From Streptomyces djakartensis (GTDB lineage Bacteria > Actinomycetota > Actinomycetes > Streptomycetales > Streptomycetaceae): DNA of 64,000 nt. The notes beneath the pieces are model-generated. The model saw only the letters and a list, made by a program, of their open reading frames with translations, had not been told where the DNA came from and did no database searches. The first letter of the stretch is position 1. Every line of letters begins with the position of its first letter. The stretch is taken from positions 186,001 to 250,000 of the forward strand of contig NZ_BMWE01000012.1 in assembly GCF_014651075.1 (NCBI RefSeq), read 5' to 3'. The position numbers and the translations under genes are program-made. Below, one piece after another: positions 41,121-50,417 of the stretch.

Positions 41121-43529
41121 TCAGCCGGACGTCTCGGCGGGCAGTCGCTGTTCCGCCCAGATGGTCTTGCCCGTGGGCGTCTGGCGGCTGCCCCACCGCT
41201 CGGAGAGCTGGGCGACGAGCAGCAGTCCGCGTCCGCCCTCGTCGAAGACGCGGGCCCGGCGCAGGTGGGGCGCGGTGCTGCTGCCGTCGGACACCTCGCA
41301 GATGAGGGCCGAGTCGCGGATCAGCCGCAGCTCGATGGGCGCACCGCCGTACCGCAGCGCGTTGGTGACCAGCTCGCTGACGATGAGTTCGGTGGTGAAC
41401 GCCGCCTCCGTGAGCCCCCAGGCGGCCAGCTGTTCACCCGCCATCTTGCGGGCCCCCGCCACGGCCGCGGGATCCGGCGGCAGCTGCCAGGTACGGACCT
41501 GAGCGGCGCCGAGCCCGGCGGTACGGGCCAGCATCAGCACGATGTCGTCGGCGGGGCGGTCGGCCAGCACCGTTCGCAGCACCTGGTCACAGGTGTCCTC
41601 CAGCGCGTCGGCCGGTCTGCTCAGGGCCTGTCGCAACAGGCCGATGCCGACCTCGATGTCGTGGTCGGCGGCCTCGATCAGCCCGTCGGTGTAGAGGGCG
41701 AGCAGGCTGTTCTCCTCCAGCTCCACCTCGGCGGCCTCGAACGGCAGACCACCCAGGCCCAACGGCGGCCCCGCCGGCAGATCCACGAACCGGACGTCGC
41801 CGCCGGGCGTGACCAGCGCGGGCGGCGGATGCCCGGCGCGGGCCATGCTGCAGCGCCGGGACACCGGGTCGTACACGGCGTACAGGCAGGTGGCGCCGAC
41901 CTGCCCCGACGGCTGCGTCGTTCGCTCGCGCACCTCGGGGCCCTCTTCCCGGTCCAGCCGGATGACGAGGTCGTCGAGCTGGGTGAGCAGTTCGTCGGGG
42001 GCGAGGTCGACGTCCGCGAGCGTCCGTACGGCGGTCCGCAGCCGGCCCATCGTGGCCGTCGCGTGGATGCCGTGACCCACCACGTCGCCCACGACCAGCG
42101 CCACCCGGCAGCCGGACAGCGGGATCACGTCGAACCAGTCGCCTCCGATGTCCGCTCCCGAACCGGTCGGCAGGTAACGGTAGGCGACGTCCATCGCCGC
42201 GAGGCGCGGCGGCCGTTCGGGGAGGAGACTGCGCTGGAGCGCCAGCGCCGTCCGCAGTTCACGGGTGTAGCGGCGGGCGTTGTCCACGCTGACCGCCGCC
42301 CTGGCGACCATCTCCTCGGCGAGCAGCAGGTCGTCCTCGCTGAAGGGCTCCGGCGTCCGGTGCCGCAGGATGTGCACCAGGCCCAGGGTCACCCCCCGGG
42401 CGCGCAGCGGCACCATCATCACCGAGTGGATCCCGTACCGGGCCACGGACTCGGCACGCCCCGGTGAGGACCTGATCCAGTCCCGCAGCCCCGGGTCCCC
42501 AGGCCGGTGCCCGGCGCCGCGGCCGGCGGCCAGCGTCCGGGCCGGCAGTGTGCCCACGGGGTAGAGCGTGGTGTCGCCCGTGGCGACCACCGATTCGGGG
42601 CAGCCCCTCAGCACGGACCGCTGGGCCGTGCGGCGCACGGTGATCGGCGCGTCCCGCGGCAGCGGTTCCGGTTCGTCGCCCAGCGCGACGGACTCCAGCA
42701 GGTCCACCGTGACGAAGTCGGCGAAGCCGCTCACGGCCACCTCGGCAAGCTCGTCGGCCGTCCGGGCCACGTCCAGTGTGCTCCCGATGCGCAGGCTGGC
42801 CTCGTTGAGCACGGCCAGCCGCCGGCGGGCCCAGTACTGCTCGGTGGTGTCGAAGACGGTCGCGGACATCCCCTGGACCGCGCCGGTCTCGTCCTTCAGC
42901 GGCGACAGGAACATCGACCAGGCGTGCGTCCGGGTCTCGCCCGGGGCCTTGCCGTGCTCCTCGTGGAAGATCATCTCGCCGGTGCGCAGCACCTGCCGCT
43001 GGAGGCGGTCGTACTCGTCGAAGGGCGGACTGGGCTCGATCTCCCACAGTGTCAGGCCCTTCATCTCCTCTTCGGACCTGCCCATCACCTGGGTCATGAT
43101 CTCGTTGGCGGCCACGAGCCGGGCCTCGCGGTCGTAGACCGCCACCGGCACGGGCAGCTGGGCCAGCGTGAGGTCCCACAGGGCCAGAGCCTGGTGCTCG
43201 GCCCGCGGGACCGTCGGCGCCGGTGTCGCGCCCGTCACGATCCAGAGCCGCCCGCCGTCCGCTGCCGGCAGCGGCGCGCCCTGCAGCCGGACCACGACCC
43301 GGTCGCCGTCCCGGTGCCGGAGCGCCACCTCACTGGCCCACCGCCGTCCGTCGGCCACATGGCGCCGCGTGGACTCGGGCAGGCCGGCCGCGAGCAGGCT
43401 GGTGGCCGGCCTGCCCACGATGTCGGCGGGTGCGTATCCGAGCAGCCGGTGAGCGCCGTCGCTCCACGCCGTGACCGCCCCACCGGCGTCGACGACGACC
43501 GTCACATCCTCCGGTACGCGTCCCTCCAC
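41121..43529 (-). CDS. SpoIIE-type phosphatase/anti-sigma kinase with PAS-PAS-GAF inputs
   Basis: An 802-residue soluble protein. Two PAS domains (VVVDAGGAVTAWSDGAHRLLGYAPADIVGRP; LPVPVAVYDREARLVAANEIMTQVMGR) are followed by GAF (~245-420), PP2C/SpoIIE (IGGDWFDVIP, GDVVGHGIHA, RPADDIVLMLAR) and HATPase (ELVTNALRYGGAP, DEGGRGLLLVAQLSE). The output half is closely similar to the genes at 10757 and 16603. The PAS domains may bind haem, flavin or a small ligand; none can be assigned. The GTG at 43529 follows GGAGG. The LysE exporter lies upstream on the same strand, but a 148-bp gap with GC-rich stems suggests separate transcription. Confidence 0.9.
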   Translation of the reverse strand: MEGRVPEDVTVVVDAGGAVTAWSDGAHRLLGYAPADIVGRPATSLLAAGLPESTRRHVADGRRWASEVALRHRDGDRVVVRLQGAPLPAADGGRLWIVTGATPAPTVPRAEHQALALWDLTLAQLPVPVAVYDREARLVAANEIMTQVMGRSEEEMKGLTLWEIEPSPPFDEYDRLQRQVLRTGEMIFHEEHGKAPGETRTHAWSMFLSPLKDETGAVQGMSATVFDTTEQYWARRRLAVLNEASLRIGSTLDVARTADELAEVAVSGFADFVTVDLLESVALGDEPEPLPRDAPITVRRTAQRSVLRGCPESVVATGDTTLYPVGTLPARTLAAGRGAGHRPGDPGLRDWIRSSPGRAESVARYGIHSVMMVPLRARGVTLGLVHILRHRTPEPFSEDDLLLAEEMVARAAVSVDNARRYTRELRTALALQRSLLPERPPRLAAMDVAYRYLPTGSGADIGGDWFDVIPLSGCRVALVVGDVVGHGIHATATMGRLRTAVRTLADVDLAPDELLTQLDDLVIRLDREEGPEVRERTTQPSGQVGATCLYAVYDPVSRRCSMARAGHPPPALVTPGGDVRFVDLPAGPPLGLGGLPFEAAEVELEENSLLALYTDGLIEAADHDIEVGIGLLRQALSRPADALEDTCDQVLRTVLADRPADDIVLMLARTAGLGAAQVRTWQLPPDPAAVAGARKMAGEQLAAWGLTEAAFTTELIVSELVTNALRYGGAPIELRLIRDSALICEVSDGSSTAPHLRRARVFDEGGRGLLLVAQLSERWGSRQTPTGKTIWAEQRLPAETSG

Positions 43530-43677
43530 GGTGCCTCCGCACGTGACGCACCTACGGCTTCCCCGGCCATCATGTCAGGGAAGGGGCCCGGGCACCCTGC
43601 CGGGCAGCGCAGGGCTCCCGGCAGCGCGGCTCGGACGCGCCGGGCGCGAGGTTGTGGGCCGGGCCCCGAGGCGGCCG

Positions 43678-44301
43678 TCATCCTTGCGCGGCCAGGCGTT
43701 CCACCAGCAGGAATCCGCCGATGGCGATCATCAGCACACCGGAGGCGCGGGTGACCGCCCGGGCCGCGGCGGGCCTGGTACTCAGAACGGTGCGGGCCAG
43801 GACGCCGATGGCGAGGTAGACGGCGGCGCAGGCGGTCATGTGCAGTGCGCCGAGCAGTCCGGTCTGGGTGGCGACCGGCCAGGCGCCCGAGGGGTCGATG
43901 AACTGCGGGAACAGCGAGAAGTACAGCAGCAGCGCCTTCGGGTTGAGCCCGCTGGTCCCGGCTCCCCTGAGCATGACCCGCAACCGGGAGGAGCCCAGCT
44001 CCCGCGCGGAGGCCGTCAGGGCGGCCGGCTGCCTGAGGACGCCCCAGCCGAGCCACACCAGGTAGCCGGCCCCGGCCACGGTCAGGGCGGTGAGCAGCGT
44101 CGCCGAGCTCGCCACGATCACCACCAGGCCCGCGACCGCCAGCAGGGTGTAACCCGCGTACCCGGCCACCAGCCCGGCGACCGCCGGGACGACCGACCGG
44201 TCCCTGAGGCCCGCCGCGATCGCGTACGCCCAGTCCGCGCCGGGGGTGAACACCAGCAGCAGATCCACCGCCAGAAACGCGGCCAGGGTCGTCGTGTCCA
44301 T
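43678..44301 (-). CDS. LysE/RhtB-family amino acid exporter
   Basis: A 207-residue protein with about six helices. The family signature is LAAFLAVDLLLVFTPGADWAYAIAAGL at the N-terminus, with SGLNPKALLLYFSLFPQFIDP in the middle. These proteins export amino acids or related small molecules. The ATG at 44301 has gagaggga before it. It is divergent from the AsnC/Lrp regulator with 111 bp between starts, the classic layout in which the regulator senses the amino acid and switches on its exporter. Confidence 0.93.
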   Translation of the reverse strand: MDTTTLAAFLAVDLLLVFTPGADWAYAIAAGLRDRSVVPAVAGLVAGYAGYTLLAVAGLVVIVASSATLLTALTVAGAGYLVWLGWGVLRQPAALTASARELGSSRLRVMLRGAGTSGLNPKALLLYFSLFPQFIDPSGAWPVATQTGLLGALHMTACAAVYLAIGVLARTVLSTRPAAARAVTRASGVLMIAIGGFLLVERLAAQG

Positions 44302-44412
44302 CGGTGGTTCCCTCTCACATGCCTTGTTGCGAGAGGAAGGGTAGGCCGGATCGGCCCGAAGGTGTTCCCTTGTTTCCCCCTTGATCGCGGTTTCTGGGGC
44401 AGAATCTTCTCC

Positions 44413-44868
44413 ATGGATGCCCTGGACCGGAAAATTCTTACCGAGCTCCAGCTGGACGGCCGTCTCACGGTCACCGAGCTGGCCGCGCGCGTGAAGCTGA
44501 GCGTCTCGCCCTGCCACCGCCGACTGCGCGACCTCGAACGTGAGGGCGCGATCCGCGGCTACCGGGCGGTCGTGGACCCGGCCGCCGTGGGCCTCACCTT
44601 CGAGGCCCTCGTCTTCGTCACCCTGCGCTGGGAGGACGCCGACACGGTCTCGGCGTTCGAGGAGTCGGTGGCCGCCGTCCCGCACGTGCTCCAGGCCCAG
44701 CGCCTGTTCGGCGACCCCGACTACCTGCTGCGGGTCGCCACCGCCGACCTGGCCGCCTTCCAGCAGCTCTACGACCAGCAGCTCGCCCGGCTGCCCGGCG
44801 TCCAGCGCCTGAACTCCACCCTCGTCATGAAGCACGTCGTCGACGACCGGCCCCTTCCCGAGGCGTGA
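44413..44868 (+). CDS. Lrp/AsnC-family regulator
   Basis: A 151-residue regulator. An N-terminal helix-turn-helix (LDRKILTELQLDGRLTVTELAARVKLSVSPCHRRLRDLEREGAI) precedes the RAM ligand-binding domain (LVFVTLRWEDADTVSAFEESVAAVPHVLQAQRLFGDPDYLLRV). It probably binds an amino acid and controls the divergent LysE exporter. CAGAAT (44400-44405) seven bases before the ATG fits a -10 of a leaderless transcript. A GGCCG-gat-CGGCC dyad at 44344-44356 lies between the two genes, but the evidence for its being the operator is weak. Confidence 0.94.
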   Translation: MDALDRKILTELQLDGRLTVTELAARVKLSVSPCHRRLRDLEREGAIRGYRAVVDPAAVGLTFEALVFVTLRWEDADTVSAFEESVAAVPHVLQAQRLFGDPDYLLRVATADLAAFQQLYDQQLARLPGVQRLNSTLVMKHVVDDRPLPEA

Positions 44869-44882
44869 CCGCTTGACGGTCT

Positions 44883-44896
44883 CCGAACGCGTTCGG
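44883..44896. promoter_or_regulatory. Perfect 14-bp palindrome CCGAACGCGTTCGG
   Basis: It lies 14 bp after the AsnC stop and 115 bp before the alpha/beta hydrolase. TAGCGT at about 44964 fits a -10 for the hydrolase. The palindrome resembles LacI/TetR-type operators; the binding protein is unknown. Confidence 0.4.
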
Positions 44897-45011
44897 TCCC
44901 CTGTGCGCTCTCGGTCACGTACCGGTGCGCTGCCCGGCAACCCGCCGTCCGGGGGCCGCCCTAGCGTGGCCCCGTCCCCTCAGCCAGCCATCCGGAACGA
45001 GGAAACAGCGC

Positions 45012-45848
45012 ATGCCGTACGTCACCGTGGGCCAGGAGAACTCCACCGCCATCGACCTCTACTACGAGGACCACGGATCCGGGCAGCCGGTCGTCCTCAT
45101 CCACGGCTTTCCGCTCGACGGCCACTCCTGGGAGCGGCAGACCGCCGCGCTGCTCGACGCCGGCCACCGCGTGATCACGTACGACCGGCGCGGTTTCGGC
45201 CAGTCCTCCCAGCCGACGACCGGCTACGACTACGACACCTTCGCGGCCGATCTGAACACCGTGCTGGAGACTCTCGACCTGCGCGACGCCGTCCTGGTCG
45301 GATTCTCCATGGGGACCGGCGAGGTCGCCCGGTACGTGTCCAGGTACGGCTCCGCCCGGATCGCCAAGGTCGCCTTCCTCGCCTCGCTGGAGCCCTGCCT
45401 GCTCAAGTCCGACGACAACCCCGAGGGGGTCGCCCCGAAGGAGTTCTTCGACGGCATCGTCGGAGCCGTCAAGGCGGACCGCTACGCGTACTACACCGAC
45501 TTCTACAAGGACTTCTACAACCTCGACGAGAACCTCGGCACCCGGATCAGCGAGGAGGCCGTCCGCAACAGCTGGAACGTCGCCGCGGGCGGCGGCTTCC
45601 ACGCGGCGGCCGCAGCCCCCTCCACCTGGTACACCGACTTCCGGGCCGACATCCCGGCGATCGACGTCCCGGCGCTGATCCTGCACGGCACCGGCGACCG
45701 CATCCTGCCCGTGGACGGCACCGCGCGGCAGTTCCGCAAGGCCCTGCCGGGCGCGGACTACGTGGAGATCGACGGCGCCCCGCACGGTCTGCTGTGGACG
45801 CACGCGGACGAGGTCAACTCCGCGCTGCTCGCCTTCCTGGCGAAGTAG
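45012..45848 (+). CDS. Alpha/beta hydrolase, cofactor-free haloperoxidase/esterase type
   Basis: A 278-residue hydrolase closely resembling non-haem chloroperoxidases of Streptomyces. Oxyanion-hole block LIHGFPLDGHSWE, nucleophile elbow LVGFSMGTGEVARY, Asp in LILHGTGDRILPVD and His in IDGAPHGLLWTHADEVN form the full Ser-Asp-His triad. Such enzymes are esterases or perhydrolases in vitro; halogenation is a side activity. The ATG follows gagga by eight bases. It is followed by an AraC regulator on the same strand after 125 bp. Confidence 0.93.
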   Translation: MPYVTVGQENSTAIDLYYEDHGSGQPVVLIHGFPLDGHSWERQTAALLDAGHRVITYDRRGFGQSSQPTTGYDYDTFAADLNTVLETLDLRDAVLVGFSMGTGEVARYVSRYGSARIAKVAFLASLEPCLLKSDDNPEGVAPKEFFDGIVGAVKADRYAYYTDFYKDFYNLDENLGTRISEEAVRNSWNVAAGGGFHAAAAAPSTWYTDFRADIPAIDVPALILHGTGDRILPVDGTARQFRKALPGADYVEIDGAPHGLLWTHADEVNSALLAFLAK

Positions 45849-45973
45849 GCGAGTCCTTCCCCGGTTCTTCCTGCGATTCCTCCTGGACCGCCCCGGACCG
45901 GGACGATGACAATCATCGGGGCCGGCAGCGGAACGCGTGCTGCCGGCCTCGATGACGCCCAGGGGGGAACCGA

Positions 45974-46960
45974 GTGTCCGTTGTACTTTCCACCGCGTCA
46001 CTGCCGGCGGCCGACCGGGGTGAGCGCTGGCACCACGCGGTGTCGCGCACCTTCATACCGCTCGATGTGCGGCTCCACGAGGACGATCCGACGCCCGGAA
46101 GGATCGTCAGCCACCAGCTGGGCTCCTTACGGGTGGCACATGTCCAGGCGGGCCCGCAGACGGTGACGCGCAACAAGCGGCTGATCCGGGACGGGAAGGA
46201 GTTCGTCATCCTCACCCTTCAGCACCGGGGCACCGCCATCAAGGAGCAGGACGGGAGGCAGGCCCGGATCGGGCCGGGGGACTTCTCGCTCTCCGATTCC
46301 TCCCGGCTGTTCAGGAAGCAGGTGCAGAGCAGGTTCAGCTTCACCTCGTTCCACTTCCCCCGCGAGGACCTTCGCGTCCGGGACGAGGACCTGCGGGCGC
46401 TGACCGCCACGGCGTTCACCGGCCGGGAGGGCGGTGCCGCCCTCGTGGCCACCTATTTCGCGCGCCTGGCCCGCGAGGCGGCGGGGCTCGACGCCCCCGC
46501 CGGCCGCCAGTTCGCCGCCACCGCCCTCGACCTGCTGGCGCTGCTGGTCAACGAGCGCCGCGGCCGCCTCGCCCCCCGGGCTCCGGAGGCCGCCGCGGCC
46601 ACCCTGGTCCGCGTCAAGGACCACATCCTGCGCAACCTCTCCGACCCGGATCTGTCACCACCCGGGATCGCCGCCGCGCACTTCATGTCGGTCCGCTACC
46701 TGCACAAGCTGTTCCAGCTGGAAGGGGTGACGGTCGGGGAGTGGATCCGCACGCAGCGACTGGAGCGGTGCAGGCGGGACCTGCTGCTGTCCCCGGCGCT
46801 GGGACAGGGGGTCGCGACCGTCGCCCGGCGCTGGGGATTCGTCAGTCCCAGCCACTTCAGCCGTTCCTTCCGGGCGGCGTACGGAAGGACCCCGCGTGAG
46901 TGGCAGACGCACGGCCTGTCCGGCGAAGCGCGGACGGAGCCTCGCCGGGGGCGGCGGTGA
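45974..46960 (+). CDS. AraC-family transcriptional regulator
   Basis: A 328-residue regulator with an N-terminal AraC-binding-like domain (residues ~15-190; FIPLDVRLHEDDPTPGRIVSHQLGSLRVAHVQAGPQTVTR, IGPGDFSLSDSSRLFRKQV). Two C-terminal helix-turn-helix units follow (LSPPGIAAAHFMSVRYLHKLFQLEGVTVGEWIRTQRLERC; VATVARRWGFVSPSHFSRSFRAAYGRTPREW). This is the NphR/FeaR-like type. The GTG at 45974 follows ggggggaa. It may control the upstream hydrolase or the convergent transporter; neither link is shown. A palindrome GACCGGATCCGGTC lies just downstream at 47009-47022. Confidence 0.92.
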   Translation: MSVVLSTASLPAADRGERWHHAVSRTFIPLDVRLHEDDPTPGRIVSHQLGSLRVAHVQAGPQTVTRNKRLIRDGKEFVILTLQHRGTAIKEQDGRQARIGPGDFSLSDSSRLFRKQVQSRFSFTSFHFPREDLRVRDEDLRALTATAFTGREGGAALVATYFARLAREAAGLDAPAGRQFAATALDLLALLVNERRGRLAPRAPEAAAATLVRVKDHILRNLSDPDLSPPGIAAAHFMSVRYLHKLFQLEGVTVGEWIRTQRLERCRRDLLLSPALGQGVATVARRWGFVSPSHFSRSFRAAYGRTPREWQTHGLSGEARTEPRRGRR

Positions 46961-47161
46961 CCTCGGCGATGTCGGCCATGCGTGTGAGCCTCTCCGCGCG
47001 GGAACGGTGACCGGATCCGGTCCGCTCCTCACGCCAGGCAGACCACGCGGGCCCCGAGGGGGTTCGGGGCAGGCCGCGCGCGGTGGGGACAGCTGACGTG
47101 CAGCGAGGGGCAACGGTGGTGCCGCGACCGCGAGTTCGGCGAGCCCGGACGGGCCAGGACC

Positions 47162-48658
47162 TCAGAACCTCGGTCGAGGCGCCTGCGCCTCGACGAGCCG
47201 CGCCGCCTCCGCCTCCGTCTCGACCGAAGGCGGGGAACCGGCCAGTGGCTTGTTCGCGGTCTCCCGCATGCACAGCACGGCGATGACGCCGATGACGGCG
47301 GCCCCCGTGGCGTAGTAGGCGGGCATGAGCGTGGTGCCGAAGGCACTGATCAGAGCGGTGATCACCAGGGGAGTGGTGCCACCGAACACCGAGGTGGCCA
47401 CGTTGTAGGCGACCGACAGGGACCCGTACCGCACATGGGTGGGAAAGATCGCCGGGAGCGCCGCCGACATCGTGCCGAGCATCGCCACCAGGGACAGGCC
47501 CAGCAGCAGCAGGCCCACGGTGATGAGGACGACACCGCCCTGCCGGATGAGCAGGAACGACGGCAGGGACAGGAAGAGGAATCCGAGCATCCCCGCCATC
47601 AGCAGCGGCTTGCGCCCGAAGCGGTCCGAGAGCCGCCCCACCTGGTTGACGACGCACATCTGGAGCACCATCACGATGAGCAGGATCAGCAGCCCGTGGT
47701 TGGTGCCGTAACCCAGCTCGTCGGACAGGTACGTCGGCATGTAGGACAACAGCATGTAGTCGGTGATGTTGTACGCCGCGACCAGCGCGAGGCACAGCAG
47801 CAGCGGCCGCCAGTGGCGGGTGAAGATCTTGCCGAGGTCCGCCGCGGCCGAGGTCTCCACGGAGTCGGCGGCCTCGCTCGCCTTCACCTGGCCGCCCTCC
47901 AGTTTCCGGAAGGCGGGCGTCTCGTCCAGCCTGAGCCGCAGGTAGAGGCCGATGAGGCCGAGCGGTGCCGCGACCAGGAACGGGACGCGCCAGCCCCACG
48001 CCAGCATCTGGTCGTCACTGAGGAGGCTCTGGAGGACGACGACGAGGCCGGAGGCCCCGACATAGCCGGCGAGCGTACCCAGCTCCAGGAAGCTGCCGAA
48101 GTAACCCCGGCGCTTGTCGGGCGCGTACTCCGCGATGAACGTCGACGCGCCGCCGTACTCCCCGCCGGTGGAGAAGCCCTGCACCAGCCGGAAGAAGATC
48201 AGCAGGGCCGGGGCCCAGAGGCCTATCACGGCGTGCGAGGGGACGAGGCCGATGGCGAAGGTCCCCACCGCCATCATGATCATGGTGAGGGAGAGGATCC
48301 GCTTGCGGCCGACCTTGTCGCCGAGCGGACCGAACACCATCCCGCCCAGCGGACGCACCAGGAAGGCCACCGCGAACGTCGCGAAGGAGCTGAGCAGTTG
48401 GGCGGTGTCGTTCCCCGAGGGGAAGAAGACCCTCCCGATGGTCGAGGCCAGATAGCTGTAGATGCCGAAGTCGTACCACTCCATCGCGTTGCCGAGGGCG
48501 GCGGCCTTCGTGGCGCGCTTGACCGCGGTCTCGTCGGTCACGGTGATGTCGCTGCGGCGCAGCCTGGGGTTCCGTCGTTTCTCGACCGCCCGGAAGAGCA
48601 TCCGGTGTCGCCTCACGGCTTCGGGGTCCACCGAGTCTTCGCTGCCGGGCGCCGCCAT
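47162..48658 (-). CDS. MFS metabolite:H+ symporter (MHS family, ProP/KgtP-like)
   Basis: A 498-residue, 12-helix importer. The MHS fingerprint NAMEWYDFGIYSYLAS, motif A FGPLGDKVGRKRIL and RLVQGFSTGGEYGGASTFIAEYAPDKRRGYFGS are all present. Family members take up osmolytes such as proline and betaine, or organic acids such as citrate and alpha-ketoglutarate. An N-terminal cytosolic stretch (~50 residues, basic) precedes helix 1. The ATG at 48658 lies eight bases after aagga; a GTG three bases earlier is also possible. It is convergent with the AraC gene, with about 200 bp between. Confidence 0.92.
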   Translation of the reverse strand: MAAPGSEDSVDPEAVRRHRMLFRAVEKRRNPRLRRSDITVTDETAVKRATKAAALGNAMEWYDFGIYSYLASTIGRVFFPSGNDTAQLLSSFATFAVAFLVRPLGGMVFGPLGDKVGRKRILSLTMIMMAVGTFAIGLVPSHAVIGLWAPALLIFFRLVQGFSTGGEYGGASTFIAEYAPDKRRGYFGSFLELGTLAGYVGASGLVVVLQSLLSDDQMLAWGWRVPFLVAAPLGLIGLYLRLRLDETPAFRKLEGGQVKASEAADSVETSAAADLGKIFTRHWRPLLLCLALVAAYNITDYMLLSYMPTYLSDELGYGTNHGLLILLIVMVLQMCVVNQVGRLSDRFGRKPLLMAGMLGFLFLSLPSFLLIRQGGVVLITVGLLLLGLSLVAMLGTMSAALPAIFPTHVRYGSLSVAYNVATSVFGGTTPLVITALISAFGTTLMPAYYATGAAVIGVIAVLCMRETANKPLAGSPPSVETEAEAARLVEAQAPRPRF

Positions 48659-48872
48659 CACGTCGTTCCTTTCGCCGGTCGTCCTTTCCAAGCACAACGC
48701 CTGCACGGATACGGCCCGCTCAAACGAGCCCCTTCGCGCGGCACGCGGGTGACTACCCACGGTGACGGCCGGGTGCTGGGGGGAGCGGCGACCGCCCGCA
48801 CCCCGGGGTGTGTCCCGGGCATCGGCGGGGAACTTGGTTCGCCGTGGTGCGCACCTGGTGAGAGGAGCCCAT

Positions 48873-50384
48873 GTGACGGCATCAGCGGCGGGCGGCCGGG
48901 ACCAGGGCGCACAGGAGGCGGGACACGAGCCGGACCCCCGCCGGTGGCGGGCCCTGTGGGTGACGCTGGTGGCCGGCTTCATGAGCCTGCTCGACGTCTC
49001 GATCGTGGTGGTCGCCCTGCCGTCCGTCCAGCGCGGCCTGCACGCCTCTCCCGCGCAGGTGCAGTGGGTGGTCTCCGGATACGCCCTCGCCTTCGCGCTG
49101 GCGCTGGTCACCGCCGGCCGCCTCGGGGACGCGCTGGACCGGCGCCGCATCTTCCTGCTGGCCCTCAGCGGCTTCGTGCTCTTCAGCGCCGCCTGCGGGG
49201 CGGCTCCCAGCATCACGCTGCTGGTGGTGGCCCGGCTCGCCCAGGGACTGGCGGCCGGCTTCATGGCCCCGCAGAACTCCGCGCTCATCCAGCAGATGTT
49301 CCGGGGCGGTGAACGGGGCCGCGCCTTCGGCTTCTTCGGCGCCACCGTGGGGATCTCCTCCGCCGTCGGCCCCCTCGCGGGCGGTGTCATCCTCGCCCTG
49401 GCCTCCGGCACCGAGGGCTGGCGGTGGGTCTTCTACGTCAACGTCCCGATCGGCATCCTCGCCGTCCTCCTGGGCCGCCGTCTGCTGCCCCGCACCCGGC
49501 CTTCCGGGCGGCAGCACGTGGACCTGCCCGGCGTCCTGCTGCTCGGGCTCGGGGTCCTCGCGCTCATGTACCCGCTCGTGCAGGCGGGCGCCGGTGGCAT
49601 CGGCCGGCTGTGGTGGATGTTCCCCGCCGGCGCCGTGATCCTCGCCGCGTTCGCCTGGTGGCAGCGCCGCCTGGTGGCCCGGGACAGCCAGCCGCTGCTC
49701 GACCCGCGGCTGTTCACGACGGTGCGCGGTTACGCGGTCGGTGCGGGCGTCGGCACGCTCTACTTCGTCGGCTTCAGCGGCGTCTGGCTGGTGTTCGCGC
49801 TCTTCTACCAGGACGGCCTCGGCTTCTCCCCGCTCCGGTCCGGCCTCGCCGTGACACCCTTCGCCGTCGGCTCGGCCGTCGCGGCCGCCGTCGCCGGCCG
49901 ACTGGTGGACCGGCTCGGCCGCGTGCTCACCGTGGCCGGTCTCACGGCCGTGATCGCCGGGCTGGGCGGCACCGCGCTGCTGCTCCGCTTCGCACCCCTC
50001 GACACAGCGCCCTGGGTCGCCGCCCCGGTGCTGTTCCTCGGTGGCGTGGGCAGCGGCTGCGTGATCTCCCCCAACATCACCATGACACTGCGGGAGGTGC
50101 CGGTACGCATGGCGGGCGCGGCGGGGGGCGCCCTCCAGACCGGGCAGCGGCTCGGCGCCGCGGTGGGCACCGCCGCGCTGCCCGGCCTCTTCTACCTCGT
50201 GCTCGGCGGCGGTGACGACTACCGCAGCGCGCTCGTCGCCGCGCTGGGCGCCGGACTCGTCGGCATGGCGGCGTCCCTCGCCCTCGCGGCATCCGATGTA
50301 CGGCGCGACCGCCAACGGTGCCGGCCGCACGCGACCTGCCCGGACGACGTCGCCAACACCCCCGTACACGCCCGGCAGAACTGA
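48873..50384 (+). CDS. MFS drug/H+ antiporter, 14-TM (DHA2) type
   Basis: A 503-residue exporter. It has the DHA2 opening LVAGFMSLLDVSIVVVALPSVQRGL, motif A AGRLGDALDRRRIF, GATVGISSAVGPLAGGVIL as motif C and WVFYVNVPIGILAVLLGRR. The GTG at 48873 follows agaggag by five bases. It is divergent from the MHS transporter, with a 214-bp shared upstream region in which I could not identify an operator. The substrate is unknown. Confidence 0.92.
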   Translation: MTASAAGGRDQGAQEAGHEPDPRRWRALWVTLVAGFMSLLDVSIVVVALPSVQRGLHASPAQVQWVVSGYALAFALALVTAGRLGDALDRRRIFLLALSGFVLFSAACGAAPSITLLVVARLAQGLAAGFMAPQNSALIQQMFRGGERGRAFGFFGATVGISSAVGPLAGGVILALASGTEGWRWVFYVNVPIGILAVLLGRRLLPRTRPSGRQHVDLPGVLLLGLGVLALMYPLVQAGAGGIGRLWWMFPAGAVILAAFAWWQRRLVARDSQPLLDPRLFTTVRGYAVGAGVGTLYFVGFSGVWLVFALFYQDGLGFSPLRSGLAVTPFAVGSAVAAAVAGRLVDRLGRVLTVAGLTAVIAGLGGTALLLRFAPLDTAPWVAAPVLFLGGVGSGCVISPNITMTLREVPVRMAGAAGGALQTGQRLGAAVGTAALPGLFYLVLGGGDDYRSALVAALGAGLVGMAASLALAASDVRRDRQRCRPHATCPDDVANTPVHARQN

Positions 50385-50417
50385 CCCCCGGCGCTCCGGC
50401 CGGGTACCGGACGGAGG

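Noticed and set aside
47009..47022. Palindrome GACCGGATCCGGTC after the AraC gene as a terminator
   Set aside because: The arms have no loop, so it cannot form a stable hairpin; it may be an operator but lies downstream of both convergent genes.
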